A DNA stretch of 64,000 bases from Chlorobiota bacterium (GCA_016710285.1 JADJXR010000001.1:620001-684000); one strand, 5' to 3'; shown: positions 51,839-61,322, numbered from the stretch's first letter. Made by a program: numbers and translations. The notes: a model not told the origin generated them from the sequence alone.

Positions 51839-52513
51839 GAAGAATTGCGGATATGTGGACGCTGTGTGAAGGATACAAAACCAAGAACCTTCCCCGAAAG
51901 CGCGGCAAAGATAGAGGGGAAGAAATTGCTGGGTTGTGAGGGGTTGTTGGGGGTGGGGAAGGGCAAGGAAAGCACCCCTTCACGCTCTCCTCAGGCAGGG
52001 GAAAACAGATAGATGTCCAGCAATAAATGCGCCGAATTGCTTGACTATCAAAGGAAATTTTTTTTCGCCTGATGCTTGCCTACCATCCCGCACCTCGCTA
52101 TGTTTGCCTCCAATAGTGATTGATTGGCAACCCGTTACCCATTGGTGATTGTTTTATGCCACTGTCCACTGCCATCCGATTTCTTCTTCCTCTGCGGACT
52201 CCATTGCGTGGTCCGCACAGCCCCCCGTTCGATCACCGCACTCCCCGCTTCATCACGTCGCTTCTTGCTCAGCCGCTTGGCCGCGCTGCCAATGTTCATC
52301 CCGACCATGGCATTCTTGCCAAGCATCTACCACTATCGCTATCCAAACCCATATCCACACAAGGAGGCCCTATGGACCCGCCATGATTTCAGAAGAGCTT
52401 ATACGGTAAACACCGCTACTACGCCAATAGTAAGCCAACCGAAACCAGACGGCCCATAGGGCCGCAGCTGACGTACAACGAAAAAACAAGAAAAATGAAA
52501 CTCAACTACGCCA
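51839..52513. other. Long intergenic region before a T9SS cargo gene
   Basis: About 675 bases without a convincing gene; short frames between 52120 and 52459 have no recognisable product and no clear start. One possible Bacteroidota-type promoter is visible: TTG (52076-52078), 20 bases, then TATGTTTG (52099-52106), matching the TTG / TAnnTTTG pattern. It lies about 400 bases before the next gene, so a long leader or a small RNA is possible. Runs such as aaattttttttcgcc (52055-52069) lie just upstream of it. Confidence 0.45.
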
Positions 52514-54550
52514 ATGAAAACCACGAACTACTGGAGCGCGAATATAGCTCCAATGCTTATACTGGTCGGCATGCTCATCCTGCCAACACCCGGCACCGCA
52601 CAATCAACTTTTCAGAGGGTTTATGGCCATGATGACCACACTGAAGGCGCAAGGTTCCGAACAATTCCGGTGACTGGAACGTGCCAGACAACAACCCCAA
52701 GTGGCGGCGGAGCGCAGGTGACGGGCGGCTACATTTCTGTGGGGTACAGCACATGGGAAGAGGATAGCAGTAACCCCAACGATGTCTATGTGGTCCGCAC
52801 CGACAACAACGGGAATAAAATCTGGGAGAACACCTACGACATCGGTGGAGCCAACGGCATTGATGCGGGCCGGAGCCTTATCGAGTTATCGGACAATACC
52901 GGCTTTATGATTACGGGAATCACAGACCTAGGAACAGGCAACTTTGATATCTTCCTGATGAAGATTGATTGCGATGGTGGTGTCCTCTGGACGCGAACCT
53001 ATGGCGGAGCCCAAGAGGAGCAAGCAATGGATATTGCCGAAGCCCGGTACGCCACCAATGTCACGATTGGAACACGGACCTACTATCCATTTGTTGGGGA
53101 TGTGTATGTGGTGGGGTGGACCAAAAGCCTCAATACCAACCCAATGGGCCAACCTTTGCAGGAGGCATTAATGATGCGTCTGCACACCCGGGCAGGCGTT
53201 GAAGGCTTGCCCGTGTGGACCCGGTCGTACAACGAAACCCCGAGCGTACCCTACACGACGCTCTTCAACGCCGTTACCGATCTAACCCAATACACGATCA
53301 CTGGGCAAGGGGTGGTGCTGGAAGATGTTATGGCCGTGGGGATATTGAATGACCCTGCCACTTATGGTGCCGAAGGGTATGTTGTACGGGTTGATGGGAA
53401 TTCCGGGTTGTCAACGTGGCCGTTTTCTCATGGGTCGGCGTACTACGGGAAGAAACGCACTTTGAATTGCACCTCCCCACCAACGCTATCGAACGGAGCG
53501 GAGGTCTTCACAAGCGTTGCGGAACTCCCGGGACCGCCCAGCGGAAGCCTGCAAGGGGATGTTGTGGTTGGTGGATACACAACAACCTACGATACCGCCA
53601 ACGTAAACCGTGATATCTATTTGGTTGGGCTACGGCAAGCGGTTCCGTGGCTAGATTATACTCAAACCCGGCTGGGTGATGGTACTGCATGTGAGCAGTA
53701 TGACGACTACGCATGGAGCCTACGCTACATCCCCGCCGGGATAGACTCCACCGATACCCTCTTTACCGGGCATCTGGCGGTTACAGGGGCAACGAATAAA
53801 AGTAATCAGAACAATGACTGGGACGCGTTCCTGATAACGGTGAATCCGACCACCTTGCTGATCGGAGCCGGGGACATTACGATGAAATATGGCTTGAACC
53901 AAAAAGCGAGCCAGCATGAGGAGGGGGTTTCGGTGTTCCCCGTAACCAGCGCGGGGAACCGTGGGTTTATCATCGCCGGAGGCTCACAAAGCGACCCCGC
54001 CTGTGCCAACCCCGACGACCCGCAGGACCTCTACCTTGTGAAAACCGATCAGTCAGGAAACTCAGGAGTTTGCGATGACAATTATCAAATTCTTGGCGAA
54101 ACGATCTCAACGTGGAGTCCATCCGGGAACAGCTTGGTGACAACATGGGTGGCTTGGTATCGGGAAGATTCCGCAGTGGCTGTTGACCACGATTGGGGGG
54201 AGGATGCCTGCACCGGCTGCACGCCGAAACGGATGATAGAAGGCTCGAACGATGGCGAGGAGAACGTGTTGCTCCCGACACCGATGAAGATTGCCAACAC
54301 GATCCGCTCCTTCCCGAATCCTGTGCGAAAGGGGAGCACCGTGACGGTGGTGATGAGTGCCGAGGAAGAAGAGGTCCTGAACATACGGGTCTTAAACTCT
54401 TTGGGTGAGCAGGTCCGCGAAGAACGGGTATCAGGAACGGGGCGAACCCCGGTGACGATAGAGACGGAAGGGCTGCCAGCCGGAACGTACATCATTTCGG
54501 TAGGTAGCAGGGCGCAATCGCAAACCATCCGATTGGTGGTGGTGGAATAA
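52514..54550 (+). CDS. T9SS cargo protein with beta-propeller-like repeats
   Basis: The 678 aa exported protein has a signal peptide (ANIAPMLILVGMLILPTP, cleaved near GTAQ). The body has repeated blades such as NDVYVVRTDNNGNKIWENTY, DIFLMKIDCDGGVLWTRTYG and DIYLVGLRQAVP, the plan of SBBP/WD40-like propellers seen in Bacteroidota surface proteins. The C-terminal 90 residues form the sorting domain (SFPNPVRKGSTVTVVMSAEE, LPAGTYIISVG). Role unknown; propellers usually bind partners. A G/C hairpin follows the stop. Confidence 0.8.
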   Translation: MKTTNYWSANIAPMLILVGMLILPTPGTAQSTFQRVYGHDDHTEGARFRTIPVTGTCQTTTPSGGGAQVTGGYISVGYSTWEEDSSNPNDVYVVRTDNNGNKIWENTYDIGGANGIDAGRSLIELSDNTGFMITGITDLGTGNFDIFLMKIDCDGGVLWTRTYGGAQEEQAMDIAEARYATNVTIGTRTYYPFVGDVYVVGWTKSLNTNPMGQPLQEALMMRLHTRAGVEGLPVWTRSYNETPSVPYTTLFNAVTDLTQYTITGQGVVLEDVMAVGILNDPATYGAEGYVVRVDGNSGLSTWPFSHGSAYYGKKRTLNCTSPPTLSNGAEVFTSVAELPGPPSGSLQGDVVVGGYTTTYDTANVNRDIYLVGLRQAVPWLDYTQTRLGDGTACEQYDDYAWSLRYIPAGIDSTDTLFTGHLAVTGATNKSNQNNDWDAFLITVNPTTLLIGAGDITMKYGLNQKASQHEEGVSVFPVTSAGNRGFIIAGGSQSDPACANPDDPQDLYLVKTDQSGNSGVCDDNYQILGETISTWSPSGNSLVTTWVAWYREDSAVAVDHDWGEDACTGCTPKRMIEGSNDGEENVLLPTPMKIANTIRSFPNPVRKGSTVTVVMSAEEEEVLNIRVLNSLGEQVREERVSGTGRTPVTIETEGLPAGTYIISVGSRAQSQTIRLVVVE

Positions 54551-54563
54551 TCGAACCTCTGGA

Positions 54564-54594
54564 TAGAGGGGGGGGGGAACTTGCCCCCCCTCTA
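54564..54594 (+). terminator. Hairpin terminator after propeller-type T9SS gene
   Basis: The stem is built from tagaggggg... and ...cccccctcta with an aacttg loop, followed by agattttcc. The long G and C runs also make it error-prone in sequencing. Confidence 0.75.
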
Positions 54595-54680
54595 CCAGAT
54601 TTTCCTTGAACATCTCCGACATAGAAACAGAGATAAGCTTACACGATATCCTCTCACCGTAACCTTACAAGGTGCTGACC

Positions 54681-55622
54681 ATGGTTGCACGCAACACGCT
54701 CGTTCTTGCCTTGCTCTCCGTTGCCCTCCTTTGCTTTGCTGCCCAGAGCCTTACCGCCCAGCGATTGGTTGCCAGCTACCCCTTCAGCGGTAACGCCAGC
54801 GATGCCAGCGGCAACGGGCACAACGGCACCGTGAACGGTGCCACCCTTACCGAGGACCGATTCGGCAACGCCAACGCCGCCTACAACTTCGACGGCACCA
54901 ACGACTACATCAGCGTCCCACACTCTTCCGCACTCAACTTCCCCTTCACCTACTCCATCTCCCTCTGGGTCAAGTTCTGTGTATCTCAAAGACCTGGTAC
55001 CAATGTTAATGTCATAATAAATAAGGGCGCGAGTAAGGGAGCAGGCTATAATATCCAGCGTGCCATCCCTGCAGAAAAAATTTGGTTTGGCCCCTATAGA
55101 GTTGGCTCTGGCAGTGTAACCACCGCCACCTCTAACCTGAACGACGGCCGCTGGCACCATGTCGTCGCCGTCTATGAGTCAACCACACGTGACCCTACAA
55201 GAGAATATTCCTCCATCTACCTTGATGGGGTCTTGGAAGGTACTGAAGATGATGACCAACTTCTTACCTATACCAACACCGATGACCTCTGGATCGGACG
55301 ATCAATTTCGAGCCCTCTATTATTCTATTTCAAAGGAGCGATAGATGATATCAACATCTACGACACCATGCTCACCGCTGCCCAGGTCTCGGCACTCTAC
55401 CGCGCCAACGGCTGGCCAAAGGCTGCGCAGCCCAACACCCTCAACCTCTCCATCGCTGCCTCCGATACCGTCATCTGCCCGGGCAAAACCGTCCAACTCT
55501 CCCTGCTCGGCAACCCAACAGAGGTTACGTGGAACCCTTCCCCCACCTTGCAAGGCCCTCTACCTCCATGTTCCCCACCGTCACCCCCGAGAAAACCACA
55601 ACCTACATCGTCAAAGCCCTGA
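54681..55622 (+). CDS. N-terminal LamG part of giant T9SS cargo gene, copy 2
   Basis: Signal peptide (MVARNTLVLALLSVALLCFA) and a LamG domain (FDGTNDYISVPHS, DGRWHHVVAVYE, GAIDDINIYD) as in copy 1, though the sequence differs clearly there. A PKD-like start follows (ASDTVICPGKTVQLSLLG). The reading frame is lost at 55556-55558, where ggccct appears in place of the expected ggcccct. The residues after that point in this frame (PLPPCSPPSPPRK) are not real protein. AAGGTG lies about 8 bases before the ATG. Confidence 0.75.
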   Translation: MVARNTLVLALLSVALLCFAAQSLTAQRLVASYPFSGNASDASGNGHNGTVNGATLTEDRFGNANAAYNFDGTNDYISVPHSSALNFPFTYSISLWVKFCVSQRPGTNVNVIINKGASKGAGYNIQRAIPAEKIWFGPYRVGSGSVTTATSNLNDGRWHHVVAVYESTTRDPTREYSSIYLDGVLEGTEDDDQLLTYTNTDDLWIGRSISSPLLFYFKGAIDDINIYDTMLTAAQVSALYRANGWPKAAQPNTLNLSIAASDTVICPGKTVQLSLLGNPTEVTWNPSPTLQGPLPPCSPPSPPRKPQPTSSKP

Positions 55623-55948
55623 AGATTGCTGGTGCCGAGCCGTGCCGCGACACTGTTCAGAAGATTGACTCCATCCGCATCACCGTTCGCCAGCCGCCGA
55701 AGGTTGAGCTGGGGTCCACGCGCTATGTCTGCCTTGGCGACTCCATCACCATCGGTGCCAATGCCTCCGATGGCGCGCCACCCTACCGTTACCAGTGGAA
55801 CCCCCATCCACTCATCTCCAGCCGCAATCAACTCCTCCAAACCGTCAAGGTTGATCGCTCCACTCTCTTCATCCTCACTGTCACCGATCGCGAGGGGTGC
55901 ATCGCCCGCGATACCCTCAACGTCGTCATCCTCTCACCGCCAAAATGA
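55559..55948 (+). pseudogene. Frameshifted PKD segment of copy 2, ending at an in-frame TGA
   Basis: Continuation of the copy 2 gene in another frame: STSMFPTVTPEKTTTYIVKA, then KIDSIRITVRQPPKVELG, where identity with copy 1 begins. It stops at TGA (55946-55948) after LSPPK. Copy 1 has one more A before atgaacgc and lacks a T soon after, so a -1/+1 pair creates this stop and then restores the frame. Confidence 0.75.
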
Positions 55949-58366
55949 ACGCTTGGTGCCGACACCACCATCTGTCGCGGTGCCAGCGTTTTGCTGGGGG
56001 GTGTGCTGGAGCAAGGCGTTCCACCCATCACCTACCGCTGGAGCCCAAGCCTGGGACTTAGCGACACCGCAGCGCGCACGCCGCTGGCCACGCCCGACTC
56101 CACCACCAGCTACGTCGTTGCCGTCACAAGCTCCAACGGCTGCATCTGGCGCGACACCGTCACGCTCACCGTTGCTCCCCAACCAACCGTGGATGCCGGA
56201 CCCAGCCGCTCCATCTGCGCCGATTCCAGCGTTGTCCTTTCGCCAACGATTGCCGGACGCACGCCAAAGGCAATCCAATGGACCCCATCATCCAGCCTCT
56301 CCTGCGCCGATTGCCAGAACCCAACCGCTCGGCCAACCGCAACCACCACCTATCGGGTGACGATCACCGACTCCTCCGGCTGCACCGCCGTTGACTCGGT
56401 GGAGGTCCGCGTCCTTCGCCCACAACTCAGCGCCGCTGGAGTGATAGACTTCGGCACGCTGGACGGCTGCACCTCCACACGCGACACAGCAATCACCCTC
56501 ACCAACAGCGGCGACGTGCCGATGGAGATCACCGAAGCACGGATTGCCGGAACCAGCTTCAGCGTTGCCGGGCTGCCGGTGGTGCTGGCCCCCGGGGAGA
56601 GCCGGACGATCACCGTGAGGTTCTCGCCGCAGTCGTCGGGGAGCATTGCCGAGGAGGTGGAGCTTGTCGGCGACCAATGCGGCGCGACGGCGCGGATCAC
56701 GCTTCGCGGGGAGAAGCAGCAATCGCTGGTGAGCATCTCGCACGGGGCGATGGAGTTCGGGCTGGCGGCCAGCTGCCAAGCCACGCCACGCGACACAGTG
56801 GTGGTGATTCGGAACAACGGAACCGCGCCAGCAACGATCAGCCCCGGGGTCGTCTCGGCTCCATTTTCGGTGGCATCGCCGAACCTTCCGGCAACGGTCG
56901 TGGCCGGGGATAGCCTGCAGCTGACGCTGCGCTACGCCCCGTCTGGCGCGGGAGTGTTCAGCGATGATTTGCGACTTCCGTACGCCAGCGGAAGCTGCCT
57001 CGACACGTTGCGGCTGCGGCTGTCGGGTCGGGTGGTAACGCCGGAGCTTGCGCCGATTGGGGTGATAGATTTCGGGACGCTGACCGGCTGCGCAACCAGC
57101 CGTGACACGACGATCATGCTTCGGAACCGCTCGGAGATCGAGCTTTGGGTGACACGGCTCTACTCCAGCAGTGGCGAGTATTTGGTGGCTCCATCATCGG
57201 CAGTGATCCCCCCTGGCGACAGCCTTGCGGTGACGGTGAGCTACCGCCCATCAAGCAGCGGAAGCCACTCGGGAACGATCGAAGCAGAGTATGAGCCATG
57301 CGGGGGATCGCTGGGCGCGCAACTCCTGGGCCAGAAGCAAGGAGTGAGCGTTGAGCTTCCCGACACGGTGAGCTTCGGTCGCGTGGTGATGTGCGGCGAT
57401 TCGACGGTGAGCCAGCGATTGCCGATTCGTTTTTCTGGGTCCGATGGAGTGATTGTTTCGGCGAGTGTTGGAGGTCCGTTTGGAGTTGGCAACGTTGCCG
57501 GGCAATCGCTGCCGGACGGGGTGGAGCAAGGGGTAAGCGTGAGCTTCGCGCCGCCGGCTGAAGGCTCGTTTGCCGAAGCGATGGAGTTGCGTTTTTCGCC
57601 ATGCGGGATCACGAAGCGGGTGGTGGTGACCGGCCAGCGAGTCACGCCGAAGCTGCAGGCGATTGATCTTGATTTTGGGGCGCAGCAAGTTGGTCAATCG
57701 GCCAGTGGTCGGGTTGGGTTCGCGAACGTTGGCGGGGTTGCGGTTCGGGTGGAAGGGATTGCGGGGGTGGGATCGCCATTCCAAGTATCGTCCACGGAGC
57801 CAGGGTTGCCAGCGGAGATTGCTCCTGGGGACACGGTGTGGGCCACGATCAGCTACGCGCCGGAATCGGGTGAGCAATCAACAACGGCGACAGCGCGAAC
57901 AAGCCTTCCGTGCGAAGTCACGGCAAGTGCGAACGTTCGCGGGAAGGGGGAGCAGAGCGGGCGATTGACGCTGAAGCTGCCAAGCCTTGAAGCATCGGCA
58001 GGGGAGCGAGTGAAGGTTGGAGTTTGGGCCGAAGTTGGCGATGGCGGCTTTGCAGGAGCGGGAGGATTGAGCTTCAGCGGTGTGCTGCGGTTCAACAGCA
58101 GCCTGCTCTATCCTGCGGGGTCAACGCCGACGGGGAGCGTGGTGGATGGAGAGCGATTGATTGGAGTGAGCGGCGAGTTGCCTGCTGGCTTCACGAGCGG
58201 GGAAGTGGGGAGTTATGAGTTCGTCGCGACGCTTGGGAACGCGGAGACAACGGCGTTGAAGCTGACGGATGTGAACCTGAGCAGCGGGAGCGAGAGAGGT
58301 GGAAGTGGAGCCTGGGGAGTTCCGACTGAATGGTATCTGCCGATTCGGGACGCTGCGGTTGATTGA
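55949..58366 (+). CDS. PKD/ASH main part of giant T9SS cargo gene, copy 2
   Basis: About 800 codons remain open. They carry PKD-like repeats (TTICRGASVLLGGVLEQG, AGPSRSICADSSVVLSP) and the ASH choice-of-anchor D repeats (GVIDFGTLDGC, ISHGAMEFGLAASCQ, DTVSFGRVVMCGD, AIDLDFGAQQVGQSASGRV), then a cohesin-like segment (VGVWAEVGDGGFAGAGGLSF). There is no independent start in this frame, so it is the middle of a gene whose N-terminus lies at 54681. A +1 change near 58291-58297 (gcgagagag for gcggagag) sends it into a false C-terminus ending at 58366. Confidence 0.75.
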   Translation, partial: TLGADTTICRGASVLLGGVLEQGVPPITYRWSPSLGLSDTAARTPLATPDSTTSYVVAVTSSNGCIWRDTVTLTVAPQPTVDAGPSRSICADSSVVLSPTIAGRTPKAIQWTPSSSLSCADCQNPTARPTATTTYRVTITDSSGCTAVDSVEVRVLRPQLSAAGVIDFGTLDGCTSTRDTAITLTNSGDVPMEITEARIAGTSFSVAGLPVVLAPGESRTITVRFSPQSSGSIAEEVELVGDQCGATARITLRGEKQQSLVSISHGAMEFGLAASCQATPRDTVVVIRNNGTAPATISPGVVSAPFSVASPNLPATVVAGDSLQLTLRYAPSGAGVFSDDLRLPYASGSCLDTLRLRLSGRVVTPELAPIGVIDFGTLTGCATSRDTTIMLRNRSEIELWVTRLYSSSGEYLVAPSSAVIPPGDSLAVTVSYRPSSSGSHSGTIEAEYEPCGGSLGAQLLGQKQGVSVELPDTVSFGRVVMCGDSTVSQRLPIRFSGSDGVIVSASVGGPFGVGNVAGQSLPDGVEQGVSVSFAPPAEGSFAEAMELRFSPCGITKRVVVTGQRVTPKLQAIDLDFGAQQVGQSASGRVGFANVGGVAVRVEGIAGVGSPFQVSSTEPGLPAEIAPGDTVWATISYAPESGEQSTTATARTSLPCEVTASANVRGKGEQSGRLTLKLPSLEASAGERVKVGVWAEVGDGGFAGAGGLSFSGVLRFNSSLLYPAGSTPTGSVVDGERLIGVSGELPAGFTSGEVGSYEFVATLGNAETTALKLTDVNLSSGSERGGSGAWGVPTEWYLPIRDAAVD

Positions 58367-58635
58367 GGCAGAAGGGAAGCTAATCCTGAAGCCGAACCGC
58401 CCGAACCCTGTGACGTGGGAAACAGAGATTGAGTACGAGCTGATTGAAGGCGGTCAAACGCGGCTGAGCGTGGTCAGCACGCTGGCAGGAGGTCTTGCGA
58501 TTGGTGGATGGAGTCTCGCGCCGGGGTCGGTACGTGGTACGGTTCAACGCAGGAGTGCTCCCCAGCGGGACGTACCTGTACATCTTAGAAACCCCCACCC
58601 AACGCCTAACCCGCATGATGAACGTGGCCAAGTGA
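58299..58635 (+). pseudogene. Frameshifted T9SS sorting domain of copy 2
   Basis: Reading on in the corrected frame gives RLNGICRFGTLRLIEAEGKL and PNRPNPVTWETEIEYELIEG. A 2-base loss near 58483-58487 (gctggcagg for gctgggccagg in copy 1) then breaks the frame, and the final part (VVRFNAGVLPSGTYLYILE to MMNVAK, stop at 58633-58635) continues in a third frame. Removing the indels gives a full T9SS type A domain identical to that of copy 1. Confidence 0.78.
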
Positions 58636-58817
58636 GCGCGCCGGAATCACCGAACGCAGAGATTCAGCAGGGGAGCATCTACACTCCCCTGCTTTATTTT
58701 TTGCCCGGCATCCGGCCAGCTAATCTCTACGGCCCACGCATTGGTAACGAGGCAAGGAGGATTTTCGATTATCTTCCATGTGATTGATTTCCCAACAACC
58801 GATCACCAAGCTCTGCT

Positions 58818-60956
58818 ATGTCCTCTCAGCCACTTCAGGTCGCGTTTCTTTGGCACCAGCATCAGCCTTACTACAAGTTGGGCGAGCGGTATTTGCTCCC
58901 CTGGGCGCGGCTTCATGCCACCAAGGATTACTTCGACATAGCTGCGATTGCCAGCCAGTTCCCAAATATCCGCCAGACCATCAACGTGGTTCCGTCGCTG
59001 ATGATCCAGTTGCTGGATTACGTCAACAACGGCGCGGTGGACGATCTGCTGGAGCTTTCGCGCCGCCCGGCAAGCGCGCTGAGCGATGAAGAGAAAGTGC
59101 AGATTCTGCGGAACTTCTTCCTTTGCAATGCCGAGCGGATGATCCGCCCCTATCCCCGCTTTGCCGAGCTGTTCGCCAAAGGTGCGCGCCACCGCGACGA
59201 CCTTACTGGGCTTGCCGAAGCCGCCCAAACCTTCTCCCCTGCCGACTGGCGCGACCTTCAAGTGTGGTACAATCTTACGTGGGTTGGGGAGATGTCGCGC
59301 GGGAAGGAGCCGTTCGCGGCGATGCTGGCAAAAGGGCGTGGGTTCACCGAGGAAGAGAAGCAGAAGCTGCTGGATGCCACCATGAAGATTGTGCAATCGG
59401 TGATCCCCACCTACCGGACGATGATGGAGCAGGGGCAGATCGAGCTATCCGTCACCGCGTTCTACCATCCAATCCTCCCAATCCTTTGCGACAGCCACGC
59501 CGCGCTGGAGGCAATGCCAAACGCCACGCTGCCGGAGCAACGAATCCAGCTTCGGGAGGATGCGCAGACGCACCTTCGGCGGGCGGTGGAATTGTTCCGC
59601 CTCCATTTCGGTGCCGATCCCGCAGGGACCTGGCCCAGCGAAGGGAGCGTTAGCGATGCGGCAATGGAGCTTGTGCGAAGCGCGGGGTTTGCGTGGGTCG
59701 CAACCGACGAAGGAATCTTGCACAACACGTTAGGGGAACGCCGCCGCAATCTTGATAAATATTTCCCGTGGCTGCTTCGCACCGCTTCCGGCCCCCTCTG
59801 GATGGTTTTCCGCGACCACGAACTCAGCGATGCCATCGGCTTTGTGTACAGCGGTTGGAACCCGCGCGATGCGGCATCCGATTTCTACCATCGGCTGGTG
59901 GAAATTCGCAGCCGGATCATCCAAGAACGGGGCGCGGCGGCATTGCAGGACGCGCTGGTCCCGGTGATTCTTGATGGCGAAAATTGCTGGGAGTATTACG
60001 AGGCCAACGGCCGTCCATTTTTGGAATCTTTGTACCGGCTGCTTAGCGAATCGAACGAGATTGAGACCGTGACCATTGGCGGCGCGCTGGCCAGCCGGAA
60101 TCATTCGCCGGAGCGGACCATTGGGCGGGTGTACAGCGGCAGTTGGATTGGAAGCAACTTCAAAATTTGGATTGGACACGAGGAGGACAATCAGGCGTGG
60201 GACTTGCTGGTTGCTGCGCGAACCGAGCTGATGGAGGCACGCGGCGCGATCACCGAAGAAGCCTTCAACGAGGCGATGGAGGCAATCTACATCTGCGAAG
60301 GGTCCGACTGGTTCTGGTGGTATGGCGATGAGAACAGCGCGGCAAACCAGGATGATTTCGACACGTTGTTCCGTGCGCATCTGGCGCGGGTGTATCAGTT
60401 GATCGGCCAGCCGGCTCCCCCCGCGCTTTCCATTCCGATCCGCCGCGCAAGCCGCCGCCCGAAAGTACAGCCGCCAACGGGGTTTATCACCCCAACGGTG
60501 GATGGCAAGCGGAACCCGATTGCCGAATGGGAGCGCGCCGGATGGTTCACCGTTGCCGAGGTTGGCGGGGCAATGCACAAAGCCGCAGGGCTGGAACGGA
60601 AAATTTGGTACGGCTGTGATGAATCCACCTTCTACCTCCGCTACGACTCCGCCACAGCGATTGCCCCGGGGCAGGTGGTCCGCATCGCACTTTCCGGCGC
60701 GCACGCGGTGACGCTCCATATCATGCAGGGGAATGTTGGGATCGAGGCACCGACCGATGAAGCGGGGCGTGTTTCCGTTGGCGGGATCACCGCTGCCGTT
60801 GCCGAGATTATCGAGGTCGCCATTCCCCTGAAGCACCTGAACGGAACCGTGGCCATGCTTGAGCACGTTGGCTTTGTCTGCGAACTCTACGAAGGCGGGC
60901 ACGCCACCGAACGATTCCCACACCAGGGGGTGCTGGTGCTTCCGATTCACCTTTGA
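58818..60956 (+). CDS. Glycoside hydrolase family 57 protein (alpha-amylase/glucanotransferase type)
   Basis: Cytoplasmic alpha-glucan-acting enzyme of 712 aa. GH57 motifs are in order: LWHQHQPYY (about 10-18), the nucleophile Glu in GTWPSEGSVSD (about 274), the acid/base Asp in ILDGENCWEYY (about 386), and a later EEDNQAWDLL helix. There is no signal peptide. The C-terminal 150 residues are beta-rich, as in glucan-binding or branching-enzyme tails. Whether it is an amylase, 4-alpha-glucanotransferase or branching enzyme cannot be decided by eye. No glycogen gene neighbours it. Confidence 0.88.
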   Translation: MSSQPLQVAFLWHQHQPYYKLGERYLLPWARLHATKDYFDIAAIASQFPNIRQTINVVPSLMIQLLDYVNNGAVDDLLELSRRPASALSDEEKVQILRNFFLCNAERMIRPYPRFAELFAKGARHRDDLTGLAEAAQTFSPADWRDLQVWYNLTWVGEMSRGKEPFAAMLAKGRGFTEEEKQKLLDATMKIVQSVIPTYRTMMEQGQIELSVTAFYHPILPILCDSHAALEAMPNATLPEQRIQLREDAQTHLRRAVELFRLHFGADPAGTWPSEGSVSDAAMELVRSAGFAWVATDEGILHNTLGERRRNLDKYFPWLLRTASGPLWMVFRDHELSDAIGFVYSGWNPRDAASDFYHRLVEIRSRIIQERGAAALQDALVPVILDGENCWEYYEANGRPFLESLYRLLSESNEIETVTIGGALASRNHSPERTIGRVYSGSWIGSNFKIWIGHEEDNQAWDLLVAARTELMEARGAITEEAFNEAMEAIYICEGSDWFWWYGDENSAANQDDFDTLFRAHLARVYQLIGQPAPPALSIPIRRASRRPKVQPPTGFITPTVDGKRNPIAEWERAGWFTVAEVGGAMHKAAGLERKIWYGCDESTFYLRYDSATAIAPGQVVRIALSGAHAVTLHIMQGNVGIEAPTDEAGRVSVGGITAAVAEIIEVAIPLKHLNGTVAMLEHVGFVCELYEGGHATERFPHQGVLVLPIHL

Positions 60957-60970
60957 TGAACACCCCATTC

Positions 60971-61250
60971 GATTGCCCCTTCAGGGCGAATATTCCGGCA
61001 AACCATGCCAGGTTCCCAGGGCGATGCCCTGGGCTGGGTTATTATGCCCCGTTGGGGCGTGCAAGCCAAAACATCTACACCCCAACCATCCCGCAACAAC
61101 AACCAAACACCACACAAAAAATCAAACCATCATCATCCAAAACATCACTCACGCGCACCACAAAAACCCCAACGGGGTGCACCATCAAAGCCCAGGGCAA
61201 CGCCCTGGGACTGCCCCATCAACCCACCATCCAAGCCCTGTAAGGGCGAC
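60971..61250. repeat. Inverted modular palindromic element between GH57 and BNR genes
   Basis: The left module (about 60974-61058) contains three small hairpins in the order gcccc-ttca-gggc, cccagggc-gat-gccctggg (61015-61033) and gcccc-gtt-ggggc (61046-61058). The right module (61166-61247) has the mirror order: accccaacggggt, cccagggcaacgccctggg (61191-61209), gccctgtaagggc. Between them lies about 105 bases rich in A and C with few G. Similar cccaggg...ccctggg repeats recur in other FCB and planctomycete genomes and are often miscalled as genes. Confidence 0.75.
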
Positions 61251-61278
61251 CGTAAACAACACCTTCACCGTATCACCA

Positions 61279-61318
61279 GAACAAACGGTTGGAGTGTTTC
61301 CCCCCAACCGTTTGTTCT
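61279..61318. terminator. Perfect 14-base hairpin between convergent genes
   Basis: gaacaaacggttgg (61279-61292) pairs with ccaaccgtttgttc (61305-61318). No long T tract follows on either strand, so it may be a weak bidirectional terminator for the GH57 and BNR genes. Confidence 0.5.
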
Positions 61319-61322
61319 CACA

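Larger units (their letters stand above)
55661..58637 (+). repeat. Large inverted repeat, right arm (about 2.98 kb)
   Basis: Matches the reverse complement of 3518-6492. Amino-acid differences are few and clustered: for example APSGAGVFSD against VPVAAGAFSD, TPKAIQ against TPAAIQ, and NRSEIELW against NGSEIELR. Small patches of difference in a nearly identical background are what gene conversion, or recent duplication with local drift, would leave. Confidence 0.93.

Noticed and set aside
60971..61250. CRISPR array
   Set aside because: The repeats are mirrored palindromes present once each, not regularly spaced direct repeats with variable spacers.
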